64,000 nucleotides of DNA from Epichloe hybrida (taxonomy: Eukaryota; Ascomycota; Sordariomycetes; Hypocreales; Clavicipitaceae), in NCBI GenBank assembly GCA_019022495.1, contig JAFEKR010000020.1, positions 248,001-312,000 of the forward strand. Reading direction: 5' to 3'. Position 1 is the stretch's first letter. Each line of letters opens with the position of its first letter. Below are positions 11,964 through 25,483 of this stretch, one piece after another. The notes under the pieces are model-generated. The model was given only the letters and a program-made list of their open reading frames with translations, was not told the DNA's origin and did not search any database. Made by a program: the position numbers and the translations under genes.

Positions 11964-14900
11964 TATATTATATATTTATATATTATTTACGCTAGTTAGC
12001 TCTATAGATGGCTATTACTAGTACTCCTACTACTAAGTTAAAAGGGAAAACCCTATACTAGGAAGAAAAACCCCCTTACATCTATGTACAAGCTAGCGCT
12101 AGCCCTATCATAGGTCTGCGCCGCTTAGTGTGTTTCCTATTGTAGGTGTTTATTACTAGCTTACGCTAGCCTTATCCTATTAAAAAGAAAAAAGAAAGGA
12201 AAAATATATAGAATAAGCCCCTTCTAGTCCTATTCTAGTGTAATAACATATCTGTCCTAAGTCTCTCTGCTTTAGGCTAGGGTAGAGTGAATAGTCCCTC
12301 CCCCGGCCCGCCTCTATGCTTACACTATTTGTTCTGTCCCCTATGCTAGATTTGTAATTAGGAGGTTTTCTATCTATTAATAAAGTCAGCCTAGGTCTAG
12401 AGGTATTCTAAGCTGTCTTATAGCTAGCTCCTATGCTAATAAGTAATATTAGAGTTATCTTATGCTAAGGAACCATTTAGCTAAATATTTTGCTTTTTAA
12501 GGTTTATTTAGGGCTAGCCTCGCCTCCTATGTGTTAGCAAGCCATCGCTACTAAGGTCACCTATAGTTATATTTGCTATAATTAACTAGTATGTAGTATT
12601 AGTCTTCTATAGCTTAACTATAGCTACATAGGGGTAAAACCACCCTAGGAACCTTTCTTTAGAACAGGAACTTATTTAGGCCTATCTTTCCTATACGCAG
12701 TTAAATAATTATTAAAGAGACATGCTTATCTATATTAGTGTGGAATTCCTAGATTTCCTTTAGGTTATAGGAGGGTAGTTAGTCTTTAGTTAGTTCTCTA
12801 ATGTATTTACTCTAGGCTAGCCTCTCCTTATTATACTAGTCCTCCTAACATTTCTTCTATTCCTTATTTATATCTATATCTAGCTTATTATTAATAAGTA
12901 AGGGTCTTCTTCTATAGTATAGTACTATTATAACTAAGTTAGCTATAGCTTAAATTATCCTTACTATCCTACTATTAACAATTCTATCTTTAAACCTCTG
13001 CTTTATCTTATTTAGGTAAAGGTTAAGGGGGAGGATATAGGTCTTAACCTCTAGTTATATAATAGGTATAGCCTTAAACGCCCTTATAATAATCTAGAGG
13101 TAAGCTAATTAATTTACTATAAAGCTTTTTACTACTCCTCTTAGCTTTTCTCCCTTCTTAGTAAGGGTATAGTAAGCGCTTACTCTATAGGTAAGAATAG
13201 GCTAGACTACCTATATATATAGAAGTCTAGTATCTCTAAAGCTATATCCCTAGGCTAATACTACTAGCTTAGAGAGTATAAGCTACTACTAGGCTAACTT
13301 ACCCTTAAGGATATTTCTATAGGCACTCTAGTTAAGTTTTCTATTAACCTATACTCCTAGGAATCTATATAATTCTATAAGCACTATCTCCTTTACTCTA
13401 AGTTAAACTCTAGCCTAGGGAGGTCTATAGGACTTACTAAAGTATATAAGTTTAGTTTTAGCTAGGTTAAACTTAACTCCTACTTACTTTACCTATTTCT
13501 TATAGATCTTTTATATAGCTTCTAGTCTCCTCTAGGTCTATACTATATTCTTACTAAAGGCTACTATATTTATATTATTTACAAATCCTATAGCTACTAT
13601 ACCTAGAATAGCCTAGAGGTAAATATAAAGCTTTACTAAGTAAAGTAAGAAGAGAATTAGGGAGAGAGGTAAACCCTATAGGGTACTAGCCTTAATTATA
13701 AATAGTCTAGAGAGCCCTTTATTAAAGCTAAGCTAGCTTATTCTATCCGCAAGGAAGCTTTATATTACTACTATTAGCTATTATAGGACTCCTATCTTTA
13801 TAAGCAAGTATATTAGGTATAGGTAGCTAACTCTATTAAATACTAAAGATATATCTATTTACGCTAGCAAGGTAATACTACCCTTACCCTAGGCCTCCCT
13901 AATATATTTAATAAGGACTCTTATTATAGTTTCTATTAATCTATTTATCCTATTACTTATCTAAAGTTTAGGGAGTAGCCCCTTTACCTTAGTAAAGGCT
14001 ATAAGTTACTTTACTATTACTACTTCTATAATCTTTCCTACTATATTAAGTAGTAAGATTAGTCTCTATATATTAGCTCTCCTTATTTCCTTAGTAGTTT
14101 TGCTAGGTTTCCTAATTACTACTACCCTTATAGTTTAGAAGCAGGCTAGGAAGTATTCTATTTCTAGGACTATATTTAGGAGCCTAGCTATAGTATCTTT
14201 AGCTAGGTTATTATAGGCTTTAATAAGGCCTACTAGGAGTTTGTTATCCCCTAGTGCCTTCTAACTAGCTATATTTGCTAGAATATTATTAATCTCCTCT
14301 TACCTAAATTATTCTTTATCTAGTAATAGTATATTTTCTAGCTCTAGGAAGGAGAGGTCTAGTATATATAAGAGGTCTACTATTAGCTTAGGGAAGAATC
14401 TTTATACTAGTACACTAGCCTTATTATTATATATAGTAGCTAGGTTAGGGTTATTTTTACTTCTTTCTAGCTTAGGGAGTCTAGGGAGCTCTAGGGGGGC
14501 CTAGCTTTAAAGCTAGGCCTATCTCTTAAGCCTCTAGACCCCTCTATCTTTTTCCTATATATTAGCCTTTTATAATATATCCCTCTATACGTTTCTTTTC
14601 TCTTCCCTTATAATGTATTCTTAGTCCTTATTCACCTTAGTATAGGCTTACTAGTTTACATTAGTTCTCTAGTATCTTTATTATCTCTTAGCTTACCTTA
14701 CTTTACTAACTAACTCTTAGGCTTTTCTTAACTACTATACCTCTAGGCTAGGGAGTCCCTAGGCCTTCTTTAGGACTACCTTATCTATAATCTATTATAA
14801 GCTTATAATAAGCTATATTATATAATTATTTATTCCCTCTTTATTACATAGGTCTAGCGCATTCTTAGGCCAGAGTCTAATCATAGCCTTTGCCTTCACA

Positions 14901-17139
14901 TATAGTTAGTTTATAGCTCCCTATATATATCTAAGGACCTAGGGGATAGCTTCTTACTATTTATTAAAGATACTAATTAGTTATAGGATATAGTTAGATC
15001 TAGGGATATCTTTAGTGCCTTTATAGTAGACTCTAATATCTAGCATAGCTTATACTAGATTAATAGTGCTATCTCTATTATCTTTATATTATCTTATAGG
15101 CTTACCCTAGGGTGTAATAAGTCTAAGCCTTTACTAGTCTATAAACTCTAGTAGTTTATTTACTTTATTAGTTTTCTTATCTAGCTTATCCTAGAGGGGG
15201 TGCTTTTAGTTAAAGTTACCTATAAATACGCTTTAGTTATAAGGCTTCTTTAGGTTAATTATATAAATAAGGGTGTTTTAGTTATTACTATATCCCTCTA
15301 AGTAAAGGGAGTAAATATTAACTCCTTATAGCTTTACTAGCAACTAGTTAGTCCCTCCCTAGGCTAACTATAACCTTACTCTATGTTTCTTGTTTATATA
15401 TACTACATTATATCTATTATAATACATAAGTTAGAACTAGGTAAGGCCTAGTGCTAGGGGCTATAGGTTTCTTATATATTCCTATTCTTAGATTATAATT
15501 ACGTCTATATTAGTCTAGTAACAAAGCACTATATATACTAGTTTATTCTTCTTATTTATATTCTAGAAAAGGACTTATAATATTATTATATTAATTAGGG
15601 GGGTTATTAGTTACTACTATCTTATACTAGCTCTATTCTAGCTCTAAGTCACTTTACGTACTATCTAATACTTCCTAATCTTAGTTATTTAGCGCTTTAT
15701 TCCGTATTTATAGGGCATTCTCTTTTTTTACTTACTATAATAATAGGTTTTACTACTATACTAGGTCTCTTATAAGGTGTAGTTAAGCCTTTACTTAGGG
15801 AGTAGGTAGTAAAGTAGGAGGGCTATTTAAGATATCCTACTCTAGTAGTATTTTACTTCTCTTTTAGGATAGGATAGTCCCTTAACTAAGCTAGGTATAG
15901 TCTAGAGCATAGGATATAGTTCTCTTTTACCTATCTATCTTTTACTAGGTAGGAGAACTCTCTATCCTTATAATAGCTAGCTTTACACCTACTACACCTT
16001 AGTGCTACCTTATAGAACTTAGCTATATAGCTAGTTTAGAAGTAATTATAGCACTATTAGGGTTATAGGGTCTTATTATATAGTTTAGTTTAGAAAAGCT
16101 TCGCTTTAAAGACTATATTATCTTAGTATATCTTATTAGTATTTTTTACTTTAGCTAGGCCTAGTATTAAAGTAGTTCTTTAAGTGCCTTTACCCTAGGG
16201 TTATCTTACTATTACCTTTACTATATTTACCTTATTAGCCTTTCTAATTTCTATTACTAGGTTCTTAAGAGAGGTATGTTTAGTTAGGAATTCTTTAATA
16301 ATAACGCTAAGTACATAATAGTAAAGGGTTACCTCTAGCCTAAATACTTTAGTAATCTATTTTTAGTTTTCTTTATATTAAGTAGTGTTTTCTTTAAAGG
16401 TAATAATTATATCCCTACTAGGGAGTCTTCTAGCTACTACTACTATAGTCTAGCCTATAGCTTTATTTACTACTATTACTATATCTTTTATACCCCTAGA
16501 CTAAAGTAATTCCTAGATAGTATTCCCTTTAATAAGTACCTCTTAGTCCTATTTACTAGGGATTTAGAGGGGGGGAGGTAAGCTATTTATTTATTTAGGG
16601 GCTAGGCTAGTAGTAATGCTTACCTAGGTTAAAGTGTTACTTTCTTTAGCTTTTTCTTTAATAGCCTCTTTAAGGGCTTATTTAAGGGCTTCTTTAGTAG
16701 TGTGAATATTACTATTATTATAGTTTATTACCTTTACTTTAGCTTAGGCATAGTCTGCTACCTATCTAGTAATAGCTTTAGTAATATACTATACCTAAGT
16801 AACTTTATTATTAAGGATAAGGCTTATGATTTTATTATAGTATTTTATATTATCTAGATATTTAAATTAGTTCTAGTCTGTTATAGGGTTATTCTTACCG
16901 CTCTAAATATTAAACTATCCTATTCCTATATTTAGGTAGTAGTAGCTTTATGCTAGCCCCCTTTCTCCTAAGTTAATTACTATTAGCATATTTACACTCT
17001 TACTACTAGCTCTATTGTAATATAATATTATAGGGGGGGGTAAACGGAGGCAAGGAATTTAAATATTAATGTGGTTTGTATTTTAGAGGCGATTCTAGAC
17101 CTTTAGAGCGGTGCGGAAGTTTGTGCGAAGGTTTTTTAC
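11964..17139 (-). mobile_element. Tad-type LINE (non-LTR retrotransposon), RIP-degraded
   Basis: Direct repeats TACTCTTTTAAGTA at 11950-11963 and 17140-17153 bound it, giving a 5.18-kb body. Reading the minus strand from 17139: a little-mutated 5' end, an ORF1-like region with CCHC zinc knuckles (about 16,055-15,980, C-x2-C then a second CxxC), an apurinic endonuclease region (about 15,700-14,900, with a GxFN...TPxGK...RxSTIxLV order), a reverse transcriptase (catalytic FVNN in place of FVDD at 13574-13585; a GLP..LSPILF-like block before it) and a TA-rich 3' end. ORF1 zinc knuckles plus this endonuclease/RT order suit the Tad1 group. Stops are dense throughout, so it is non-functional. Confidence 0.8.
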
Positions 17140-17153
17140 TACTCTTTTAAGTA

Positions 17154-17206
17154 GTATAAGTATAATAATTCCCTTATATTACTATTATATATATAAAGTA
17201 TATACT
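17154..17206. repeat. Third piece of the interrupted AT-rich repeat unit
   Basis: It lies between the LINE duplication and the copia target site ATACT (17202-17206). It is collinear with about 23690-23750 (shared ACTATTATATATAT). Confidence 0.65.
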
Positions 17207-17502
17207 TGTTAGAACAAGCATGATATTAACAAGGCTGCGCGCCTCTGATTGGCTAGGCGCGTTGCATCGCGGACCCACATGTCTAGCCTAACCGCGCCGC
17301 GGTTAGCATTAGCATATGTAGCCTCTTCGCCAATGACCCTAATTAAGGCCCCTTTTTCTATAATAAATAGCGCACTCTCTTTACTTCTATTTAATCCCTC
17401 TTTTACTTACTAAGATAGACTAGAATATATAATAATTATATACACTTTAGTTTACCTTAAAAACCCTATGTGTAAGTTAATAGTATCCTATAAATACTAA
17501 TA
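17207..17502 (+). repeat. 5' LTR (296 bp)
   Basis: It starts TGTTAG and ends CTAATA, where the partner LTR has CTAACA; TGTTAG/CTAACA is a perfect 6-bp terminal inverted repeat. The LTR contains a GC-richer block (GGCTGCGCGCCTCTGATTGG) that is better preserved here than in the 3' LTR. Confidence 0.9.
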
Positions 17503-20500
17503 CTAATTAGTAGTTATCTCTATAAATACTATAGATTAGTAAGGTTTATAGAAGAGGTATTAGTATTAAGGACTTACCTTATAAAAAAGAAAGTACTACT
17601 TTAAGATACTAAATATACTAAGGAAAAAGTATATTCTAGCTCTCCTTTTACCTTAAGTAACTATAACTAGCTCTATACTAAATCTAAGCTTATTAACTTA
17701 ATTAAGGCCTAGTTAGTAACTAACCTAACCTATCTTTATTTATTTAATTAGTATGTCTATTACGCGAATAAACCCTTAGAAGTATGTTTATTAAATAATT
17801 AAGGCCTAGTTAGTAACTAACTTAACCTATCCTTAATTATTTAATTAAACCTACTAAGGGGCAAAGATAATAGCTTTACTTATAATCCTTTAAACCTCTA
17901 TAATTTCTCTATTTCCTATACCTCTTAATCTACCACTAATATTATAGTAAAGCACTAAGATTAACTAGAAGGATTTAAAACCTAAGACATTCCTTCTAAT
18001 TATAAATATACCTCCCTTACTAAAGATATTAAAAAAGAAGTTAACCTATAAGTTATATCTTACCTTCTTAACTATATCTCCCCTAATTTACACTAGTATA
18101 TTATATAATAAGTACTAGAGAATAAGGAATTATTTAATCTTAAAGTAAATACTACCCTTAAAGAACTTATAGCTTAGATTCTTATTAAGAAAGTAACCTA
18201 TAAATATAAGAACCTATACCTACAAACCCTATTTACTATCTTTAATAATAACTTTAGAGAATAAAACTAAGAGATATTCTAAGTAGTAAATCCTAAAGCT
18301 ATAAAGAGTCTTTAAGACTTTCTCTTCTTTAGTAATATCTATATAGACTTATAAAGTTACTATAAGATAATAGTATTACTTAAAGATATTATTAACTATA
18401 ATAAATTCTATAATTAAAAAGAAGAAGAAATATAAGAAGTTACTAGGAAGTATTCCCCCTTTAAGAGGCAAATAGCAAAGAAAGACTTCTATAAAGACCT
18501 TCTCCCTATTAGTATCCCTTTTTTTAGAGATTAAATAAAATAACTAATTACCCTATAATATCCCTAATCCCCTTAGCTACTATAATTACTCCTATTCTAT
18601 TTCTAAATTCTATTATACTAATCCCTAAGTATACTAAGTATAAGGTAAAGGCATAATAGTAAAGGTAATCCCCTTATTATAAGCCCTTAACTATAACCCT
18701 AGACCCCCCTTACTTCCCCTCCTATAGTAAGATATTATAATCCCCCTTTATAGTCTAGGACTATAGTACTTATTCTATAAGATTTAATTATCTCTATTCC
18801 CCCTTAAGAGATAGGCTAATCCTTATTAAAGTAACTACTTAATCTTAATAAGTTTTATAATAATAAAAGTATTAAGTATAGTACTAGGGAGTATAATATT
18901 CTTAATATTAAGCTCTTAACCTATTAAAAGAAGTATAAGATACTAGGAATTATATAAGAATAGTTAGGCTATGGTTTTAAGTTTATACTAAAAGAAAAAC
19001 CTCTCTAGTACTTCCTAGAGAACCTTTTAGGCTAAGGAGACCCCTAAGATCTCCTAACTCTTATTTATAGAATTAGGTAAAAGTTTAAGATAGATAATAC
19101 ACATTAGAAAAACTATCTATTATAGGGAAAGTTATAACTACTTATAATTAAATCTCTATAGTTAGATTCTAAATACTTACAAAGGAATCCTAGAATATAG
19201 GGCCTATATTATTAACCCTCCTATTAACCTCTAATGCTTTTATAAATGAATAAGGATATTAATTAGCAAATCTAAAGCTTTAATTAATTAATAGTAGTTT
19301 CTTATAAAAGCTAGCACTAAGAAACACTTTTAGACTAACTATAAGTATAATAGGAAAGGTAAGGAAGCCTAATATAGTTAATTTATATTAAAGAGTAAGC
19401 CTTACCGCTTAAAAAAGTATTATATATATAGTAAAGAAAGTTATTAGTTAACTAAGCACTTAGATAAGAACTAGAAGAAAGCATTCTAATACTTTAAGAA
19501 TCATTCTCACATAAACTTAATAGCTTCTTTATATAATATATTCCTAATATAGTATAAAGGTAATAATAATTCTAAATTAGCTAAAGATAATAATATTAAC
19601 TAATACCTAATAGAACTTAGTTTTAGTAAAGAAAATAATAATAGCTAAGTGCCTATAAGCTTCTTCACACACAGGACCACCTATAATAGCTATGTAACCA
19701 CCGAGATTCTCGCTAGTTATGTAATAATTCATACTCTAGCTAAGAAGGATCTATTTAATCTTTAGGAACTAGATAAGGCACTAAGTGTGTTTACACTTAA
19801 AGGATAATATTTATCCGGAACCTTTAAAGGTATTATAGCTAATATAGGTGCGACGGGATGTTTATTAGTAGGCTACCCTTAATTCTTAGCTTTATAAAGT
19901 ATAATACTAACTATTATGCTTAATAGGTTAGATACTAGGAAGGTAAAGATTAAATTTAGCCCTAGAGAGCTAATTAAGGCACTTAGATTAATTAAAGTAC
20001 TAACTCTATTTAGAATTATTCTCTTTTAGGTAATCCCTATAAATACTCCCTTTCTCTTATACCTTAATAATATAACCTGCCTAAAGATTAATTTTTATAT
20101 ATTAGAGAATATTCTATAGTAAGGGAATATTAAGGTTCTTATTATATATAAATAGGGGCATATATAGATGCTTCTTAATAAAGAAAAAAGTGTTACTTAG
20201 AGTTATCTTACGGAGATTAAGCTTTGTTAATTATATTAACACTTTAGACACCCCTTAGTTTAATGTCTTTATGATTTACTATGTAAATTAGGGTATAAGG
20301 TTAAGTTTAAAGCTATTAAGAAACTAACTAAGGTTTACTAGCAGTGCTAATTACACACGAATAGCCTATATTAATTTAAATTCACCCTTTAGAATAAATA
20401 TACCTATAATTATAAAATCATTATGGATATTATATATGTTAATAGTAACTACCTTATCCTATAAGTTATTAATATAGTTACATTCTTTAATGCAGCTAGA

Positions 20501-23180
20501 TTTATTAAGGATATCTCTGTAAAGACCACGTAGGAAGCACTTTATCTTTGCTAGATTAATGTCTATCTAGGCCCCCTAGATTTAATTATTATAGATGCTA
20601 GAATAACCTTTAGAGGTAAGGAATTTAAGTAGCTTATGTTATTAATAGTAATTAAGATTAAAGATATCCCTATTAAGGCTTACTATAGCATTAGTAAGGT
20701 TAAGCGATATTATAGGCTGCTCTAAAGAGCCTATAATATTATTAGATAAGAATACCTAATAACGCTAGAGCCTGTAGCGTTATAAATAGTAGTTAAAGCT
20801 ATAAATAACACCATAGGATTAAATAGTCTTATACTAACAGTCCTTATTTTCAGCGCGTATCCTTATATAGTTAAGGAATTGCCTCTATTACTAGATATTA
20901 CGTAACAAGCCCTTATAATCTAACTAGTAATAAAGGAAGTTAAGCGTATTTATACCTAATAGAAGGTTAGCAATACTCTTGCTATAAGGAATAGTCCTAA
21001 TACCTCTGTAACTATTAACCTCCCGCTAGGATTACTTATATACATATAGCGCGAAGGCAAAGAATAGAAAGGCCCCTATAAGCTATTAGCTATAGAGAGT
21101 AAGACTTATACTCTTAAGCTCCCTTAAGGCCCTAAGGCCTTTAGATTAACCTCTATTAGGCCTTTTTATAAAGATCCTAATAAAAAAAGACCTCTTAAGA
21201 GCGTAGAGAACTAAGATGCCCCTCTATAGCCTATGACTACCTCTCCTATTAATCCCCTAAGGTAAGGACTTAGAAGACCTTAAAAGAACCCTCCTATTAT
21301 TATATCTAATATTAATTACGTAAATTAAATAAAAGATAAGACTAATGTCTTTCTATTAGCTAAGGAAAACTCTAATCTTAAGCTTATAATCTAATTACGT
21401 AAGGAAGGAATTATTAAGACCCCTAGTAAACCCTTTAAGTAGTTTACTAAAGCTAAAATTAATACTCTAATTAAATAAGATATGTTTAAATTCATTAAGT
21501 ATAATAAAAGAGAGCATAGTAGAACTTAAATTTTTAATTCCTATATTATTAATAAGGTAAAGGGTAAGATAACAAATCTATATAAGAAGTTAAGGCTTGT
21601 AATCTAAGGCTATGGCAATAAAGAGAAGCTAGTAATTCTTATATAGGCCCTAACAATCTAATAAGCTAGCTAGCGATTAATCCTTGTAATAACACCTATA
21701 TTGTTATTACTAGGCCTTATCCTCTAGCTTTGTAATATTATATAGGCCTATATATAAGCATAAATACTTCTTAGTTATATAATCCTAGCCTAAATCCCTA
21801 TCTAAATCCGTTACCTATACCCTATAGGTATAATAATATAAGTAATTAAGCCTCTATATAGTATTACAGAAGCTAGCACCTACTAGTAAGTAATATATTA
21901 TTATTACTATAGAGAAATGCTCTAGATAATAACCTCTATATTTAACCTATGCTTACTTATAATAATAAAGAAGAACCTAACCTTCGCGTGTATAGGGATA
22001 TAAACTAATAATATAATTAGACTATCTAACTATAAGTTCTCTTAATAAGAGAAAGATTAATTAAAAGCTGCTTCTTTTACTACTAAACTAAAGTAAATCC
22101 TTTCTATAAGGAACTTACTAACCTTTAATAGTAGTATTATTACTCTTAAAAATAATATAATTACGCTAAGGCAGAAAGGCTAGAGTAAAAAGCTTTAATT
22201 AATCCTACTAACTAATTTAAAATAGGTGTACATAGAATAATAAGCTTAAGGCGCGTATATTACCTTAATTTACTAGCCTAAAGCCTATTTTAACCTCTCC
22301 GTTACTATATAACACTAAGACCTATTATCCTAAGATATAAAGAACCTAAATTAATAAATTTAATAGTAAATTAATAATTTAGACTAAGGATTAAGGTTTA
22401 TACTATTTAATATTAAGAAAGTAAAACTTTTTATATTTATAAATAGATTATTTACTAATAACTAAGACCTTACTTCTTAACTAGGCTACGTGCTTATCCT
22501 AGCTAGTAAAGTCTAAAAGGAAGGCACCTTTATAATCTAAGGTAATATTATACACTATAGCTTTACTAAGAGTAAGAGAGTTATAAGAAGTGTGCTTGCC
22601 TCTAAGATCTATAGTATAGTTACTAGTGCTAATATAGCTTATATAATCTTAATAACGCTTAGGTTAATTACATACTAATTAAACCTCCCTACGATTCCTA
22701 TTATTATCTATACTAATTTATACTCTTTATATAAATACCTTATTAAGCTTAGTACTATAAAAGAGAAGCGCCTTATAATTAACATCATAGCTCTTTGTCA
22801 ATCATACAAGTAACAAGAGATCTGCGAGATTAAATAGATTAATAGGAATAATAACCTTACTAATGTATTTATAAAGGCATTGCTAAATAAGGTATTTAAG
22901 AGGTTTATTATAAGTAATAAAGTAACTATTAGGATAGAAAGGTGGGTTATATAATCATAGCTCTTATATTAATCTAATAAGATTAAAGGTGTTAAGATTA
23001 GGCCTACTTATCCTTATATAGGCTTACAAATTAAATATTATCTTTTATTACGCCCCTTTCCTTACTTTTTTCTTATAATATTATCTATAATTATTTAATC
23101 TTATGTGTTTATTAATTCTTTTTTAATTATCTTATTAATATTATGTGTTAATAGTTATATTAAGGAGAGAGAGTTTTTAG

Positions 23181-23476
23181 TGTTAGAATAAGCATAATAT
23201 TAACAAGGCTACGCGCCTCTGATTAGCTAGGCGCGTTACATCGCGGACTTATATATCTAGCCTGACTACGCTATAGTTAGCATTAGCATATATAGCCTCT
23301 TCGCTAATAACCCTAATTAAGGCCCCTTTTCCTATAATAAATAGCACACCCTCTTTGCTTCTATTTAATCCCTCTTTTACTTACTAAGATAAACTAGAAT
23401 ATATAACGATTATATATACTTTAGTCCACCCTGAAAACCTTACGCGTAGGTTAATGGTATCCTGTAGATACTAACA
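23181..23476 (+). repeat. 3' LTR (296 bp)
   Basis: Same length as the 5' LTR, starting TGTTAG and ending CTAACA. In the regions I compared, differences from the 5' copy are transitions of the C-to-T/G-to-A kind, and more of them are on the mutated side here. Confidence 0.9.
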
Positions 23477-23930
23477 ATACTATACTTTAGGTAATTAGTA
23501 TATATATTATATATATACTATATTATATTTTACTTAATTACTTAGTAGTTTCTTACTTCTTTTAAGCTAAATACTTATAATAAATTACTAAAATTATAGT
23601 TATATATAGTATATATATTTCCTATATTTATAGTAATTATATTATTTTTATTATAGATTACTCTTTTATTAGTATATAAAAATTTTTAGTAGTATAATTA
23701 CTATAATTCTCTTACTTTACTATTATATATATATATTATATATACTATATTATAAGTACCTTTATACTAATATACTATAGAAAGTAGTATATATAAGGTA
23801 TATATTACTTTATAAATATATTCTTATACTAATATACTATAGGACTTAGTATATGCTATATATATGCCTTATATATGCTAAACTTTCTTACTACTTACCT
23901 AATTTAAGTTATAAGGCTTTACCCTAGATA
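23477..23930. repeat. AT-rich spacer with the uninterrupted second copy of the ~243-bp repeat
   Basis: Positions 23482-23533 finish the interrupted copy. From about 23533 the unit repeats without insertions up to roughly 23,770. The remaining A/T-rich sequence continues to about 23,930, where base composition changes abruptly to that of the gene region. Confidence 0.7.
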
Positions 23931-25483
23931 CGAGATTAACTTTGTTACAGCCGAGATTTACTGTAACCCCTTGGTGTGTGTGTGGTGCTTTTACCATTCA
24001 CTACGTCCATCTTCTCCCTAGAAGGCGGTACGGATAGCACATGCCTCTTCCCGAGGAGGGCGAAAAGCAAAACAAAATTGCTCGCGCTTCCCTGGATATC
24101 TGGTATCTCTCTAATCAAGGACGCGGAAGATCTTGATCACTATTCGATGTCAACACTTATGTAGACTCAGGTTCCCCTGCCTAGCTATCGGCTTACTTAT
24201 TCAGAGAAAAGAAAGTTGCTGCAACACATCGGAAGGCAATGGTGGTCTAAAGGGCAGCTAATACCGAGTACTTTTGGGTCCCAGTACATCTTTCTCACTT
24301 TAACCTGCACAAAAAAAACTGCACATAATTCGCGCACGAGGGAAGAGGGCAAAGTTTCACCGATGTGACTGTCAAAACAGATGACAGACACCTTGTCCCA
24401 TCGTTGGTATAATAAGCGCAAGGCCGAAAGAGTTTATTGTACAATCCCCCCGCAGCATCAATATCCTATGTAGGGTTCGCCGGTTTTTGTGATGGGTTAG
24501 CGGGTCGACTTCCCAAAATCATGGTCGATCAGATCAGCCGAAGCTTGACGAGTCAATTGCGCCTTCAAGCAAGTCAATATTATGGGGCCAGTGCCTCAAA
24601 GATGGCAGGTTATGTCCATGTTCAGTGGTATTGGGTAATCTAGCCACCCCTAGTCCTTTTGATGAGTCTTGCCTCCTGCTCAGCACGATAACTTTTCCTA
24701 TTCGATACGTAATCGTGCCATGCAAAATCAAGGCTTTACCGATGTTGCTTTGTCAAATGCATCAAGGATTGCGCAATGTAGCTTTGACAACAGCAACGTC
24801 AAATATGGACTGAATGATTTAGACAAAGAGGACGGTTGCGGTTGCACAAGATGTCAACGGTTATGGGTGTTCGAGCCTTGTACTGATTGAGGGGGGGAAA
24901 TTCCGTCCCAGTGGCAATCAAGAGTAGAAGACACGGCTTCCTTTGTATTTGAACATGTCGCAATATACCTCAACTATCTACAAGCACGAAGCGGCATGCC
25001 CACGTGATTTCATCAAGTGTTGCCATCCAGCGAGCAGAGAATGTCTTCTGAGAGCTAACGTCGTTGCAATTGTCCCCGAGGCAACAAATCATTGATTACA
25101 CAGTCTGGATGAGAAAATTGGAGATACCTGGACAGAGAAACTTCAATGACTGTTGCGGATATCCCCAGAATAGGGTGTTTGGCAGCCAGACAGTTGATAC
25201 CATTCCTCGAGCCCCGATAGCCAAGAGCCTACTGGGCTCTTACATCTATCAAAACCGGAGGGATTCAATCGTAATGTGTTGCATTTCCGTTTTCTGACAA
25301 ACATCTCAAAGAGATATACGTCAACAGAACGCTTGTGCAATCAAATGTGATTTAATGTGAGAAAGGTGCGGCTCGAATAAGAAATAGTGAGGGGATCAGT
25401 GGCTTTGAATTGATATGATATTGTTCCCTTACCAACGTCACACCGTGATGCACAACAGGCAACACAGAGAGCCCGCGATTCTA
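23931..25483. other. Intergenic sequence beside the AT-rich block
   Basis: Composition is normal and not RIP-like. Only short unconnected frames (61-77 codons) on both strands are present; none shows a recognisable domain or a convincing intron-joined gene. A 7-bp inverted repeat GTTACAG...CTGTAAC lies at about 23,943-23,966 at the edge of the block. The right end is the 3' flank of prp17. Confidence 0.5.

Larger units (their letters stand above)
17207..23476 (+). mobile_element. Complete Ty1/copia retrotransposon, RIP-degraded
   Basis: It is a full-length element of 6270 bp with 296-bp LTRs at each end and a perfect 5-bp target duplication ATACT (17202-17206 and 23477-23481). Domains read through stops: a gag zinc knuckle (about 19,420-19,470, a YICGKEG-like frame), a protease (about 19,820-20,110, IGATG...GYPQ), an integrase (about 20,240-20,900), a reverse transcriptase (about 21,400-22,200) and an RNase H (about 22,430-22,900). 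No long open frame remains. It appears to be the same family or subfamily as the element at 1-4462. Confidence 0.9.

Noticed and set aside
23976..25340. Several 60-77 codon frames on both strands
   Set aside because: No domain, no consistent codon pattern and no splice sites joining them into a gene.
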